A stretch of 42,085 nucleotides of DNA. Source: Megasphaera sp. UBA5897 (GTDB taxonomy: Bacteria > Bacillota > Negativicutes > Veillonellales > Megasphaeraceae). The stretch's first letter is position 1. Each line of letters begins with the position of its first letter. Below, one piece after another: positions 5,951 to 14,096 of the stretch. The notes below the pieces were generated by a model that was given only the letters and a program-made list of their open reading frames with translations, was not told where the DNA came from and searched no databases. Both the position numbers and the translations under genes were made by a program. The stretch lies in contig DJEN01000042.1 in NCBI GenBank assembly GCA_002431345.1, forward strand, positions 1 through 42,085, given 5' to 3'.

Positions 5951-7504
5951 TTATTTCTTTAATCCCATGGGGCCGTCCTGGAAAATCCGGAGGTCCATTG
6001 TTTTGTAATCGCCAATAATAGGTTTGAAGTCCATGTGGGCGAGGATGTCTTTTTCTACATCAATGCCAGGAGCGACTTCTGTCAATTTCAAGCCGTCTTT
6101 GGTCAATTCAAAGACGCAGCGTTCTGTAATGTAATGAACTTTTTGGCCTTTGCGCATAGCGTAGGAACCATTGAATGTAATCTGGTCAACATTCTTAATA
6201 AATTTCTTAGCTTTGCCTTCTTGCAGGATTTTGACTTTGCCGTCTTCCACAGCGATTTTTAAGCCACCGGCAGTAAAGGTGCCGCAGAAGAATACGTTTG
6301 GTGTCTGCTGAGAAATATTCGGGAAACCACCGCAGCCGGCAATGTTTGTACCAAATTTGCTGACGTTGATATTGCCTGTAGCATCGCACTGAGCCAAGCC
6401 GAGGAAGGTCATATCCAAACCGCCGCCATCGTAGAAGTCAAACTGATAGGGGTGGTCGATAATAGCTTCTGCATTGCGTGTAGAGCCAAACTGTGCACCG
6501 CCCTGCGGAACACCGCCGATAGCACCATTTTCGACTGTCAACGTAATCGTGTCGGCAATACCTTCTTCACCGGCAACGGAAGCAACGTATTCAGGAGCAC
6601 CGACACCGAGGTTGACGATAGCGTTTTCTGTGAGGAACAATGCGCCGCGGCGGCCGATAATTTTCTTTGCGCTCATTGGCAAGGGAGCACCGGATTCACC
6701 GAGAGGAGCACGGCGTTCGCCGCACAATGTCGGGTCAAAAGCACAACCAAATGCTTGTTCATGATCTTTTTCGTCAGCGACGACGACGTAGTCAACATAG
6801 ATGCCCGGGATTTTTACCAGACGTGGATCCAAGGTGCCGTGTTCTACGACGCCTTTAACTTGTACGACAACAATGCCGCCGCAGTTGTGAACGGCTTGTG
6901 CAACCGATGTGTTTTCCAACGGAGCAACTTCTTCTTCCATTGTAATGTTGCCGACTTCATCTGCATAGGTGCCGCGGAGGAAAGCAACGTTAACGGGGAA
7001 GGTAGGATAGAAGAGCTGTTCTTGTCCTTCAATCGTAAGAAGTTTTACGATGTCTTCTTTTGTAACAGCATTTAATTTGCCGCCGCCCTGACGAGGATCG
7101 AGGAAGGTTTCCAAGCCAATATCAGTGAAAACCCCCATTTTATGTCCAGCCAATGCGCGGAACCAATGGAGCAGCGTGCCTTGAGCGCAGTTATATGCTT
7201 CTATTTTATTTTCTACGGCTAATTTTGCAATTGCCGGTACGGTTTGATAGTGACCCAAGATAGCGCGTTTGAGCAATCCTTCATGAGCCAGATGTTCACC
7301 GCCGCGGCCATCACGTTTGCCTTGTGAAGCCGTATAAATGTATGTTAAGTTTTTAGGACTGCCTGTTTCCAAAAAACGCTGTTCCAATGCTTTGGTCAGT
7401 GCTTCAGGATGGGCGCAGCTTACGAAACCAATGGATGTAAGCGTGTCATTGTCTTTAACGAGCTTTGCTGCGTCAGCAGCTGTGATAATTTTCACTTTCT
7501 TCAT
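5951..7504 (-). CDS. pct: Propionate (lactate/acetate) CoA-transferase
   Basis: This 517-residue class I CoA-transferase moves CoA from propionyl-CoA or acetyl-CoA onto lactate, forming lactoyl-CoA for the dehydratase. From memory it is very similar along its full length to M. elsdenii Pct, including the C-terminus (QDGPMGLKK). The catalytic glutamate that carries the CoA thioester is Glu325, in the class I signature VENGAIGG. The N-terminal half has GFVSCAHPEALTKAL and the second domain starts near IGRRGALFLTENAIVNLG. The ATG at 7504 is preceded by AGGAGG at 12 nt. It is the first gene of the minus-strand operon behind a strong predicted promoter. This is the most secure functional anchor of the cluster. 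Confidence 0.96.
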   Translation of the reverse strand: MKKVKIITAADAAKLVKDNDTLTSIGFVSCAHPEALTKALEQRFLETGSPKNLTYIYTASQGKRDGRGGEHLAHEGLLKRAILGHYQTVPAIAKLAVENKIEAYNCAQGTLLHWFRALAGHKMGVFTDIGLETFLDPRQGGGKLNAVTKEDIVKLLTIEGQEQLFYPTFPVNVAFLRGTYADEVGNITMEEEVAPLENTSVAQAVHNCGGIVVVQVKGVVEHGTLDPRLVKIPGIYVDYVVVADEKDHEQAFGCAFDPTLCGERRAPLGESGAPLPMSAKKIIGRRGALFLTENAIVNLGVGAPEYVASVAGEEGIADTITLTVENGAIGGVPQGGAQFGSTRNAEAIIDHPYQFDFYDGGGLDMTFLGLAQCDATGNINVSKFGTNIAGCGGFPNISQQTPNVFFCGTFTAGGLKIAVEDGKVKILQEGKAKKFIKNVDQITFNGSYAMRKGQKVHYITERCVFELTKDGLKLTEVAPGIDVEKDILAHMDFKPIIGDYKTMDLRIFQDGPMGLKK

Positions 7505-7612
7505 TGACGAATGTAACCTCCTATGTTTTTATCTCCCTTTGAAATGCTTTTTCAATTCTACAAAAGAATTTATAAATAAATAATAGATTCGCACGGAGAA
7601 TGTAATGGAAAT

Positions 7613-7630
7613 TCGTACAAAGCAGTACGA
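7613..7630 (-). promoter_or_regulatory. Small hairpin in the pct leader
   Basis: TCGTAC and GTACGA form a 6-bp stem with a 6-nt loop in the approximately 150-nt untranslated leader predicted for the pct operon. A weaker outer pairing (GTAAT near 7602, ATTAC at 7651) could enclose it. I see no known riboswitch. Confidence 0.3.
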
Positions 7631-7663
7631 TTCAACTTCACTGCATTTGTATTACCTGTAAGA

Positions 7664-7692
7664 ATACTATCACGAAAAAATAATAGCGTCAA
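7664..7692 (-). promoter_or_regulatory. Sigma-70 type promoter of the acrylate operon
   Basis: On the minus strand, TTGACG, a 17-nt spacer and TAGTAT. The predicted start is near 7657, giving a leader of about 150 nt before pct. The region is AT-rich and no competing element of similar quality is closer to the gene. Confidence 0.65.
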
Positions 7693-8251
7693 GGAATAAT
7701 GTAAAAATTATTGTAGACTTTTTTGTAATACATGAGAGAACATTATACTTAAAAGTTTTGGAACGAAATAATAATAAACCAAGGTATATTTACTATATTC
7801 TTATGTTTTTTAAGAACGATTCACTATTCTTATAGAGAATAACTATGTCAATTCCGTACAAGAATAAACAAAACAGAAAGATAGGTAGGGAATATTTTAA
7901 TAAAAATAGATATGATAGACATAAATTTTGTATACAAAACAATAAATAAGACGAAATATAATGGCTTGTGCATATATAAAGAACAATAAACGTGAAAATA
8001 AGCACAAAACGATACGCGAAATTAGGGAATATGATTGTATATGGCGTCAAAAGGCAGCCGTACAGCGGCATATAAAAACACGGCGCTGTGCACGAGGAAT
8101 AGTTCCTTTATGCAGCAGCGCCGTGTTACGTGAGGTACATGCAGTATGAAGTTGTAGATGTGCATACAAAATACGGATCAAATTGGTGCGGCAGTCAATA
8201 AAACTCGTAAAACACAGCTCTATACACATAGTATATGTTTTGCTTACACAA
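7693..8251. other. AT-rich gene-poor region
   Basis: About 560 bp between the acrylate operon promoter and the panE terminator. Open frames here (for example a hydrophobic 92-codon frame on the minus strand starting at 8071) have no ribosome site and reflect AT-richness. The only strong structure is the hairpin at 8077-8127. I see no tRNA, riboswitch or insertion sequence. Confidence 0.5.
8077..8127. repeat. Long hairpin with nested arms
   Basis: AACACGGCGCTG (8077-8088) pairs perfectly with CAGCGCCGTGTT (8116-8127). Inside the loop TGCA/TGCA and AGGAA/TTCCT can also pair. On the minus strand it is followed by TTTTATATGCC, a poor T-run. It could be a weak terminator, the 3-prime end of a small RNA, or a palindromic repeat. 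Confidence 0.5.
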
Positions 8252-8308
8252 AAAGCCCTTTACCGGTTCCTGAAACCCACTGCCCCAGGAACCCATGTAA
8301 AGGGCTTT
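8252..8308 (-). terminator. Terminator downstream of panE
   Basis: Outer arms AAAGCCCTTTAC (8252-8263) and GTAAAGGGCTTT (8297-8308) plus inner arms GGTTCCT and AGGAACC make a long stem. In the minus direction it is followed by TTTTTGTG. It lies about 70 nt past the panE stop. Confidence 0.75.
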
Positions 8309-8376
8309 CTTGTTGTTCAAATGATATGATAAATCATGCACATATGCAGATAGACATAGCTGTGCTTGACCATGTC

Positions 8377-9282
8377 CTAGTGATTTCGCTGCGAGATGGT
8401 TTGATAACATTGCTGGGAAAAGGGAATGGCAATGTGCAGCTTTTGTGCTGTGCGGACCAAATAGCCGCTGAAGGTATCGAGTTCGCTTTGATGACCGTTC
8501 ATGACGTCACGGGCCAGGGAACTGTAGACGTTTTTGTCTTCCTGCGTGAGGATGCGGTCGTAAATGCTGTCGACAAGCGTGTCATCTAAGGGGATGCCTA
8601 ACGCTTTGCCAACGGTGTAGGCTTCTTCGATGAGCTGGCGGAATTCTTTTTTACCGTTCGGTTTGTTCAGCGCATCGCCAATCGTGCATTCGTAATAGGC
8701 TGTGATGACATTATACGCACAGTTGAGAATGTATTTATTCCAAATTTCTTTGGCAATATGGGCAGCTTTTCGCGTTGTCAGTCCTTCGTGATTGAGTACG
8801 TCATACGCTGTTTGAGCGGCATCTTCATCAGCAGAACCCAAGTAGATGCGGGCAAAATGACCATGTTGGCTGATAGAAAAATCGTCATTGTAGGCAGATG
8901 TAATATAGATGCAGGTATCGACAAAGCGTCCGTGGGGAAATACGGTCTTGGCTGTTTCCAAATGGTCTACGCCGTTTAAAACGAGGACAATAACTGTATG
9001 TGCATCTACGCAGGGACGCAGGGCTTCCAGCGCAGATACTAAGGAATAATTTTTGACGCAGACAAAAATGATGTCCTGTATGCCGGCATCTGCCGGTGTA
9101 TCGGTTGCAGCCGGATGAAATACGTGTTCTCCAAAGAAGTCACTATGAAGGACTAAGCCATTCTGCTGTATGGATTCTTTGCGTTTTCTGCGGGCAATCA
9201 GCGTTACGTCCGGATAATTGGCACATAATACAGAAGCAATGTAGCCGCCGACGCCGCCAATGCCGGTAATCATGATTTTCAT
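8377..9282 (-). CDS. panE: 2-dehydropantoate 2-reductase family protein
   Basis: This 301-residue NADPH-dependent ketopantoate reductase (ApbA/PanE family) normally makes pantoate for pantothenate and CoA synthesis. The Rossmann motif GIGGVGGYIA lies at the N-terminus. The catalytic lysine region is EIWNKYILNCAYN, and QSELDTFSGYLV carries the conserved Glu of the C-terminal domain. I start at ATG 9282 (MKIMITG); a GTG three codons upstream is also open, and both have only a weak AAGAAAG ribosome site. It follows the LysR gene on the same strand after about 100 nt and may be co-transcribed. Family members can act on other 2-oxo acids, so a different substrate is possible given the fermentation context. 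Confidence 0.75.
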   Translation of the reverse strand: MKIMITGIGGVGGYIASVLCANYPDVTLIARRKRKESIQQNGLVLHSDFFGEHVFHPAATDTPADAGIQDIIFVCVKNYSLVSALEALRPCVDAHTVIVLVLNGVDHLETAKTVFPHGRFVDTCIYITSAYNDDFSISQHGHFARIYLGSADEDAAQTAYDVLNHEGLTTRKAAHIAKEIWNKYILNCAYNVITAYYECTIGDALNKPNGKKEFRQLIEEAYTVGKALGIPLDDTLVDSIYDRILTQEDKNVYSSLARDVMNGHQSELDTFSGYLVRTAQKLHIAIPFSQQCYQTISQRNH

Positions 9283-9388
9283 ACAAATCACATTCTTTCT
9301 TTATAGATAGATGAAAAAAATAAAAAGTAATTACATTTTATATCATTACATTATAAAGTAAAATAATGAGAAAACATAGAGCATATTT

Positions 9389-10291
9389 TTATAAATACAA
9401 ATCTTCTGTCTCTATGGTCGTGCGGATTTCCTGCAAAAATCCTTCTATCTGCGGCGTCATGACCTTGTTGGCATGCAGAACCATTTGCACAGACGGGGCT
9501 TCTTGAAAATCTTTAATCGGAAGAATGCAGACCAGGCCTTGTTTAGCCGCCTGCATCACCGTATACAAGGGGAGAACGGAAAGAAAATTCCCTTTGCTGA
9601 CAAGGCGTGTAGCTGTATCGGCGCTCTGCAGGGTCAACACGGGATGGAGTCTGATATGCTGCGCTGCGATAGCGCTTTGAAAATGAACGATGTACGGGGC
9701 AGTCAATTCCATGAGAATAAATTCTTCGTCTTTTATGTCAGCAAGACAAAGGGATGCCTGTTTGCTCAGTGGATTGTCAGGATTGGCAATGACGACGACT
9801 TGCTCCGGCTTGGAATACCAAGTTTGCCATTGTGTCTGCGGCAGTGGTTCTGCAATCAAACAGGCAAAGTCGAGAATACCTGTCTGCATGCCATCTTTGA
9901 GGGCAGCTGTATCATCGACGATGAGTTCTGCTTTGACGTGAGGAAAGCGTTGGTGATACCGCAGCAGGGAAGATTCAAAAAGAATTTCGTACAGAGATTC
10001 TACCATGCCGATGCGGATGGTGCCGCCTAACGCTTTTTCTGATTTCAAAAAATTTTCCATTAGCAGCGCTGTCGATACAATCTTTTGCGCATAAGGAATC
10101 AATTCTTCGCCATACTGTGTCAGAGTTACTTGGCGGCCAATACGATTAAAAAGGGGGGCGCCGACTTCTCGTTCCAACTGCTGGATTTGGGCACTGACAT
10201 TGGACTGCGAGTAGCCAAGCGTATGTGCTGCCTGGGTGAAATTTTTGATAGAAACGACTTGTAAAAAAGTAGTCAGATTGCGTATTTCCAT
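9389..10291 (-). CDS. LysR-type transcriptional regulator
   Basis: This is a 300-residue LysR family regulator. An N-terminal winged helix-turn-helix spans about residues 1-60 (NLTTFLQVVSIKNFTQAAHT, then SQSNVSAQIQQLEREVGAPL), followed by a two-lobed effector domain. The ATG at 10291 follows AAAGGAT. It is divergent from the PFOR gene, and the gap contains a promoter in each direction and a perfect dyad centred between them. By family habit it probably controls PFOR and itself in response to a small metabolite. The effector cannot be read from the sequence; pyruvate, lactate or acetyl-CoA are guesses from context. Confidence 0.9.
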   Translation of the reverse strand: MEIRNLTTFLQVVSIKNFTQAAHTLGYSQSNVSAQIQQLEREVGAPLFNRIGRQVTLTQYGEELIPYAQKIVSTALLMENFLKSEKALGGTIRIGMVESLYEILFESSLLRYHQRFPHVKAELIVDDTAALKDGMQTGILDFACLIAEPLPQTQWQTWYSKPEQVVVIANPDNPLSKQASLCLADIKDEEFILMELTAPYIVHFQSAIAAQHIRLHPVLTLQSADTATRLVSKGNFLSVLPLYTVMQAAKQGLVCILPIKDFQEAPSVQMVLHANKVMTPQIEGFLQEIRTTIETEDLYL

Positions 10292-10327
10292 GAGGGCATC
10301 CTTTCTTTTGTATGCTTATTTATACTG

Positions 10328-10356
10328 ATTATGTAATATTTTTTCACTGCCGTCAA
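10328..10356 (-). promoter_or_regulatory. Promoter of the LysR gene
   Basis: On the minus strand, TTGACG, a 17-nt spacer and CATAAT. The predicted start is near 10321, about 30 nt before the regulator ATG. Confidence 0.7.
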
Positions 10357-10371
10357 TCTTTTTTTATCTCT

Positions 10372-10400
10372 TGTATCCATCAAAAATACTGATGGATACA
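10372..10400. promoter_or_regulatory. Candidate LysR-type operator (10-bp dyad)
   Basis: TGTATCCATC and GATGGATACA form a perfect 10-bp inverted repeat with 9 nt between. Its centre, near 10386, is about 65 bp upstream of the predicted starts of both PFOR (near 10451) and the LysR gene (near 10321). That is the classic position of a LysR recognition site. Confidence 0.65.
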
Positions 10401-10403
10401 ATT

Positions 10404-10430
10404 AAAAGCATTTGTTTTACAAATACTTTT
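10404..10430. promoter_or_regulatory. Second dyad overlapping the PFOR -35 element
   Basis: AAAAG-C-ATTTG, TTTTA, CAAAT-A-CTTTT is symmetric apart from single unpaired positions. It overlaps the PFOR -35 hexamer and is centred near -34. LysR regulators often have a lower-affinity activation site here; the assignment is inference. Confidence 0.45.
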
Positions 10431-10444
10431 ATGTACACTACAAT
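10416..10444 (+). promoter_or_regulatory. Promoter of PFOR
   Basis: TTTACA, a 17-nt spacer and TACAAT. The predicted start is near 10451, giving a leader of about 43 nt with GGAGG before the ATG. Confidence 0.7.
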
Positions 10445-10493
10445 AGGACTAACGATACCACTTAATTCTATTTTGCAGATGGAGGCAGAAAAG

Positions 10494-13400
10494 ATGACTA
10501 AGAAAATGATGACCATGGACGGGAATACGGCAGCAGCATACGTATCCTATGTATTTACTGATGTTGCCGCTATTTATCCGATTACGCCGTCGTCTACGAT
10601 GGCAGAAAAAATGGACGAATGGGCTACACAGGGCGTAAAGAATATGTTCGGCCAAGTTGTCCGTATCCAGGAAATGCAGGCCGAAGGAGGGGCAGCCGGC
10701 GCCGTGCACGGCTCACTGCAGGCAGGCGCGTTGACGACAACGTATACCGCTTCCCAGGGCTTGCTGTTGATGATTCCTAATATGTATAAAATTGCCGGCG
10801 AATTACTCCCCGGTGTATTTCATGTAGCAGCTCGCGCGCTGGGGACCAATACGCTCTGTATTTTTGGAGATCAGCGCGATGTAATGGCGTGCCGGCAGAC
10901 AGGCTTTGCCATGTTGGCAGAAGCAAGCGTTCAGGAAGTAATGGATTTGTCTGCTGTCGCCCATTTATCAGCAATTAAAGGCCGTGTGCCGTTCCTTAAC
11001 TTCTTCGATGGGTTCCGTACATCCCATGAAATTCAAAAAATTGAAGCCTTGGATTATGGTGATTTAGCTGCGTTAGTAGATATGGATGCCGTGAAAGCGT
11101 TCCGTGACCGCGCTACCAGCCCAGATCATCCGACGACGAAAGGCTCTTTGGAAAACTCAGACGTCTATTTCCAGCAGCAGGAAGTGCAGAATAAATATTA
11201 TGAAGCCTTGCCGGATATTGTGGAAGAATATATGTGCAAGATTACGGCACTTACCGGCCGGGAATACCATCCCTTTACCTATTATGGCGCAGCCGATGCC
11301 GATCGCATGATTATTGCCATGGGGTCTTTGTGCGATGCCATTGCTGAAACCGTGGACTTTTTGAATGCGCGCGGCGAAAAAGTTGGCTTGCTGTCGGTTC
11401 ATCTCTATCGGCCGTTTTCAGAAAAATATTTCTTCAAATATATTCCTAAAACAGTAAACAAAATTGCAGTTCTCGACCGTACTAAAGAACCGGGTTCCGT
11501 CGCAGAACCTCTTTTCCTCGATGTCAAGGCTATGTATTCCGGAAAACCGCAGCAGCCTGTTATCGTAGGCGGCCGTGCCGGTCTTGGCGGCAAAGATACG
11601 ACGCCGACCCATATTTTGTCTGTATTTGAAAACCTCAAGCAAGATACACCGAAAGATCAATTTACGATTGGTATTGTCGATGACGTTACCTTTACCTCAC
11701 TGCCTGTGGGCGAAGATATTGATACGACACCCAAAGGCACAACAGCATGCAAATTCTGGGGATTGGGCTCAGACGGCACAGTCGGCGCCAATAAGAGCGC
11801 TGTTAAAATTATTGGCAACCACACGGACATGCATGCCCAGGCATATTTTGCCTATGATTCTAAAAAATCAGGCGGCATTACGGTCTCGCATCTGCGGTTT
11901 GGCAACGAGCCGATTCGTTCGTCATATCTTATCAATAAAGCAGCTTTTGTGTCTTGTTCCCAGCAGTCGTATGTACATAAATACAATGTACTGGCAGGGT
12001 TAAAGAAAGGCGGCAGTTTCCTGTTAAATACGCTTTGGACACCGGAAGAACTGGACAGCAATTTGCCGGCTGCGATGAAACGGTATATTGCCCAAAACGA
12101 TATTCAGTTCTATACGATTGATGCAGTCAGCATCGCGCAGAAAATCGGTTTAGGCGGCCGTTTCAATATGATTATGCAGGCAGCATTCTTCAAAATTGCC
12201 GATATTATTCCTATTGATGATGCCGTGAAATATTTGAAGGATGCCGTTGTATCCTCGTACGGCAAAAAAGGCCAAAAGGTAGTGGATATGAACAATGCCG
12301 CAATTGACAACGGCGTAGCCGGCATTGTCAAAATAAACGTGCCGACAGACTGGGCAGAGGCTAAAGATGTGCCGCAGCCGAAGAAAGATGTACCGGATTT
12401 TGTATACCATATCTTAGAACCGATTAATGCCCAAGAAGGGGACTCTCTTCCGGTCAGTACGTTTATTGGCTTGGAAGACGGCGCATTCCCGCAGGGAACG
12501 GCAGCCTATGAAAAACGCGGTGTAGCTATCAACATCCCGCAGTGGCAGGCAGAAAACTGTATTCAGTGCAATCAGTGTGCCTTTGTTTGTCCGCATGCAG
12601 CCATTCGCCCAATTTTATTGACAGATGAAGAGGCGGCGGCAGCTCCGGCAGGCTTGTCTGTCAAACCGGCCATAGGAGCTGCTGGACTGCAGTTTACGAT
12701 GGCGGTCAGTGTATTGGACTGCTTGGGATGCGGCAGCTGTGCTCAAGTTTGCCCGGCGAAGAATAAAGCACTGGAAATGAAGCCGTTTGCTACGCAGGAA
12801 GCAAATGCCGCTCTTTGGGACTACGTTATAGGTCTGCCGGCAAAAGAAAACCCGATGAATAAGTTTACTGTCAAAGGCAGCCAGTTTGAACAGCCGCTTC
12901 TTGAATTTTCCGGTGCCTGCGCAGGCTGCGGCGAAACGCCTTATGCCAAACTGGTAACGCAGTTGTTTGGCGACCGCATGATGGTAGCCAATGCTACAGG
13001 ATGCTCTTCTGTATGGGCAGGCAGTGTTCCGTCTATGCCGTATACGACCAATGCGGCAGGTCATGGCCCTGGCTGGGCAAATTCTCTATTTGAAGATAAT
13101 GCCGAATTTGGACTGGGTATGTTCCTAGCGGCAACACAGATGCGGGACAAAATGGCTATGGATATTCAGGAAGCGATTGACAGTCCCCATACGCCGACAG
13201 AAGCAAAAGCCGTTTTCAAAGAATGGCTTGACCATAAAGATGAAAGTGAAGGCACGCGGCAGCGGGCAGATAAAGTCCTGGCTGTCGTAGAAGCAGCCAA
13301 AGATGCGTGCCCGATTTGCCGGAGAATTTATGAACGCCGTGACAATTTGGTCAAACGCAGCCAATGGATTTTTGGCGGCGACGGCTGGGCTTATGATATT

Positions 13401-14006
13401 GGCTTTGGCGGCTTAGACCATGTGCTGGCGCAAGGCGAAAATGTCAACGTCTTTGTCTTTGACACCGAAGTATATTCCAACACAGGCGGCCAGTCTTCCA
13501 AAGCTACGCCGACATCTGCGATTGCCAAGTTTGCCGCAGGCGGCAAGAAGACACGCAAAAAGGATTTGGGACGGATTGCCATGACCTACGGGTATGTATA
13601 TGTCGCGCAGGTAGCTCTCGGTGCCGACAAAAATCAGTGCCTGAAAGCTATTCAGGAAGCCGAAGCATATGATGGCCCAAGCCTTATCATTGGCTATGCG
13701 CCGTGCATCAATCACGGCATTAAAGCCGGCATGGCCAACAGCCAGATTGAAGCAAAGAAAGCCGTTGACGCAGGCTATTGGCATCTTTACCGCTATAACC
13801 CGACCCGTGCTGAACAAGGTGAAAATCCATTTATCCTCGATTCCAAAGAACCGACACAGGATGTCAAAGATTTCTTGCTAGGTGAAGTACGGTATGCTTC
13901 GCTTAAGAACGTGTTCCCGGAAAAAGCAGACGCATTCTTTGATAAAACAGCGGCGGATATGAAAACGCGTCTTGAATCGTACAAGACATTGGCAGGAAAA
14001 GAATAA
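10494..14006 (+). CDS. nifJ: Pyruvate:ferredoxin (flavodoxin) oxidoreductase
   Basis: This 1170-residue single-chain PFOR is full length for the homodimeric type. It converts pyruvate and CoA to acetyl-CoA, CO2 and reduced ferredoxin in the cytoplasm. The N-terminal domain has YPITPSSTMAEKMDEW. A two-cluster ferredoxin domain starts at Cys689 (CIQCNQCAFVCP) and Cys743 (CLGCGSCAQVCP). CAGCGETPY at about 809 supplies ligands for the third, proximal cluster. GGDGWAYDIGFGG at 961-973 with DTEVYSNTGGQ binds thiamine diphosphate. I start at ATG 10494, 8 nt after GGAGG; the longer frame from a TTG at 10371 would cover the promoter. It is divergent from a LysR gene and ends at a symmetric terminator. 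It provides the oxidative branch of lactate fermentation. Confidence 0.97.
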   Translation: MTKKMMTMDGNTAAAYVSYVFTDVAAIYPITPSSTMAEKMDEWATQGVKNMFGQVVRIQEMQAEGGAAGAVHGSLQAGALTTTYTASQGLLLMIPNMYKIAGELLPGVFHVAARALGTNTLCIFGDQRDVMACRQTGFAMLAEASVQEVMDLSAVAHLSAIKGRVPFLNFFDGFRTSHEIQKIEALDYGDLAALVDMDAVKAFRDRATSPDHPTTKGSLENSDVYFQQQEVQNKYYEALPDIVEEYMCKITALTGREYHPFTYYGAADADRMIIAMGSLCDAIAETVDFLNARGEKVGLLSVHLYRPFSEKYFFKYIPKTVNKIAVLDRTKEPGSVAEPLFLDVKAMYSGKPQQPVIVGGRAGLGGKDTTPTHILSVFENLKQDTPKDQFTIGIVDDVTFTSLPVGEDIDTTPKGTTACKFWGLGSDGTVGANKSAVKIIGNHTDMHAQAYFAYDSKKSGGITVSHLRFGNEPIRSSYLINKAAFVSCSQQSYVHKYNVLAGLKKGGSFLLNTLWTPEELDSNLPAAMKRYIAQNDIQFYTIDAVSIAQKIGLGGRFNMIMQAAFFKIADIIPIDDAVKYLKDAVVSSYGKKGQKVVDMNNAAIDNGVAGIVKINVPTDWAEAKDVPQPKKDVPDFVYHILEPINAQEGDSLPVSTFIGLEDGAFPQGTAAYEKRGVAINIPQWQAENCIQCNQCAFVCPHAAIRPILLTDEEAAAAPAGLSVKPAIGAAGLQFTMAVSVLDCLGCGSCAQVCPAKNKALEMKPFATQEANAALWDYVIGLPAKENPMNKFTVKGSQFEQPLLEFSGACAGCGETPYAKLVTQLFGDRMMVANATGCSSVWAGSVPSMPYTTNAAGHGPGWANSLFEDNAEFGLGMFLAATQMRDKMAMDIQEAIDSPHTPTEAKAVFKEWLDHKDESEGTRQRADKVLAVVEAAKDACPICRRIYERRDNLVKRSQWIFGGDGWAYDIGFGGLDHVLAQGENVNVFVFDTEVYSNTGGQSSKATPTSAIAKFAAGGKKTRKKDLGRIAMTYGYVYVAQVALGADKNQCLKAIQEAEAYDGPSLIIGYAPCINHGIKAGMANSQIEAKKAVDAGYWHLYRYNPTRAEQGENPFILDSKEPTQDVKDFLLGEVRYASLKNVFPEKADAFFDKTAADMKTRLESYKTLAGKE

Positions 14007-14036
14007 CGTGTATACTCTATTTGCTCATAGAAGAAT

Positions 14037-14084
14037 ATAGTAAAAGTCCCCTGAGCTGGTATCCGGCTTAGGGGGATTTACTAT
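14037..14084. terminator. Bidirectional terminator between PFOR and the DUF554 gene
   Basis: ATAGTAAA (14037-14044) and TTTACTAT (14077-14084) enclose a GC stem, GTCCCCTGAGC paired with GCTTAGGGGGA. A/T flanks on both sides suit termination of two convergent genes. Confidence 0.75.
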
Positions 14085-14096
14085 ATGTAGGTTGTT

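Noticed and set aside
7793..8071. 92-codon hydrophobic frame on the minus strand
   Set aside because: No ribosome site, AT-driven composition, and its start lies in the loop-side flank of the hairpin at 8077-8127.
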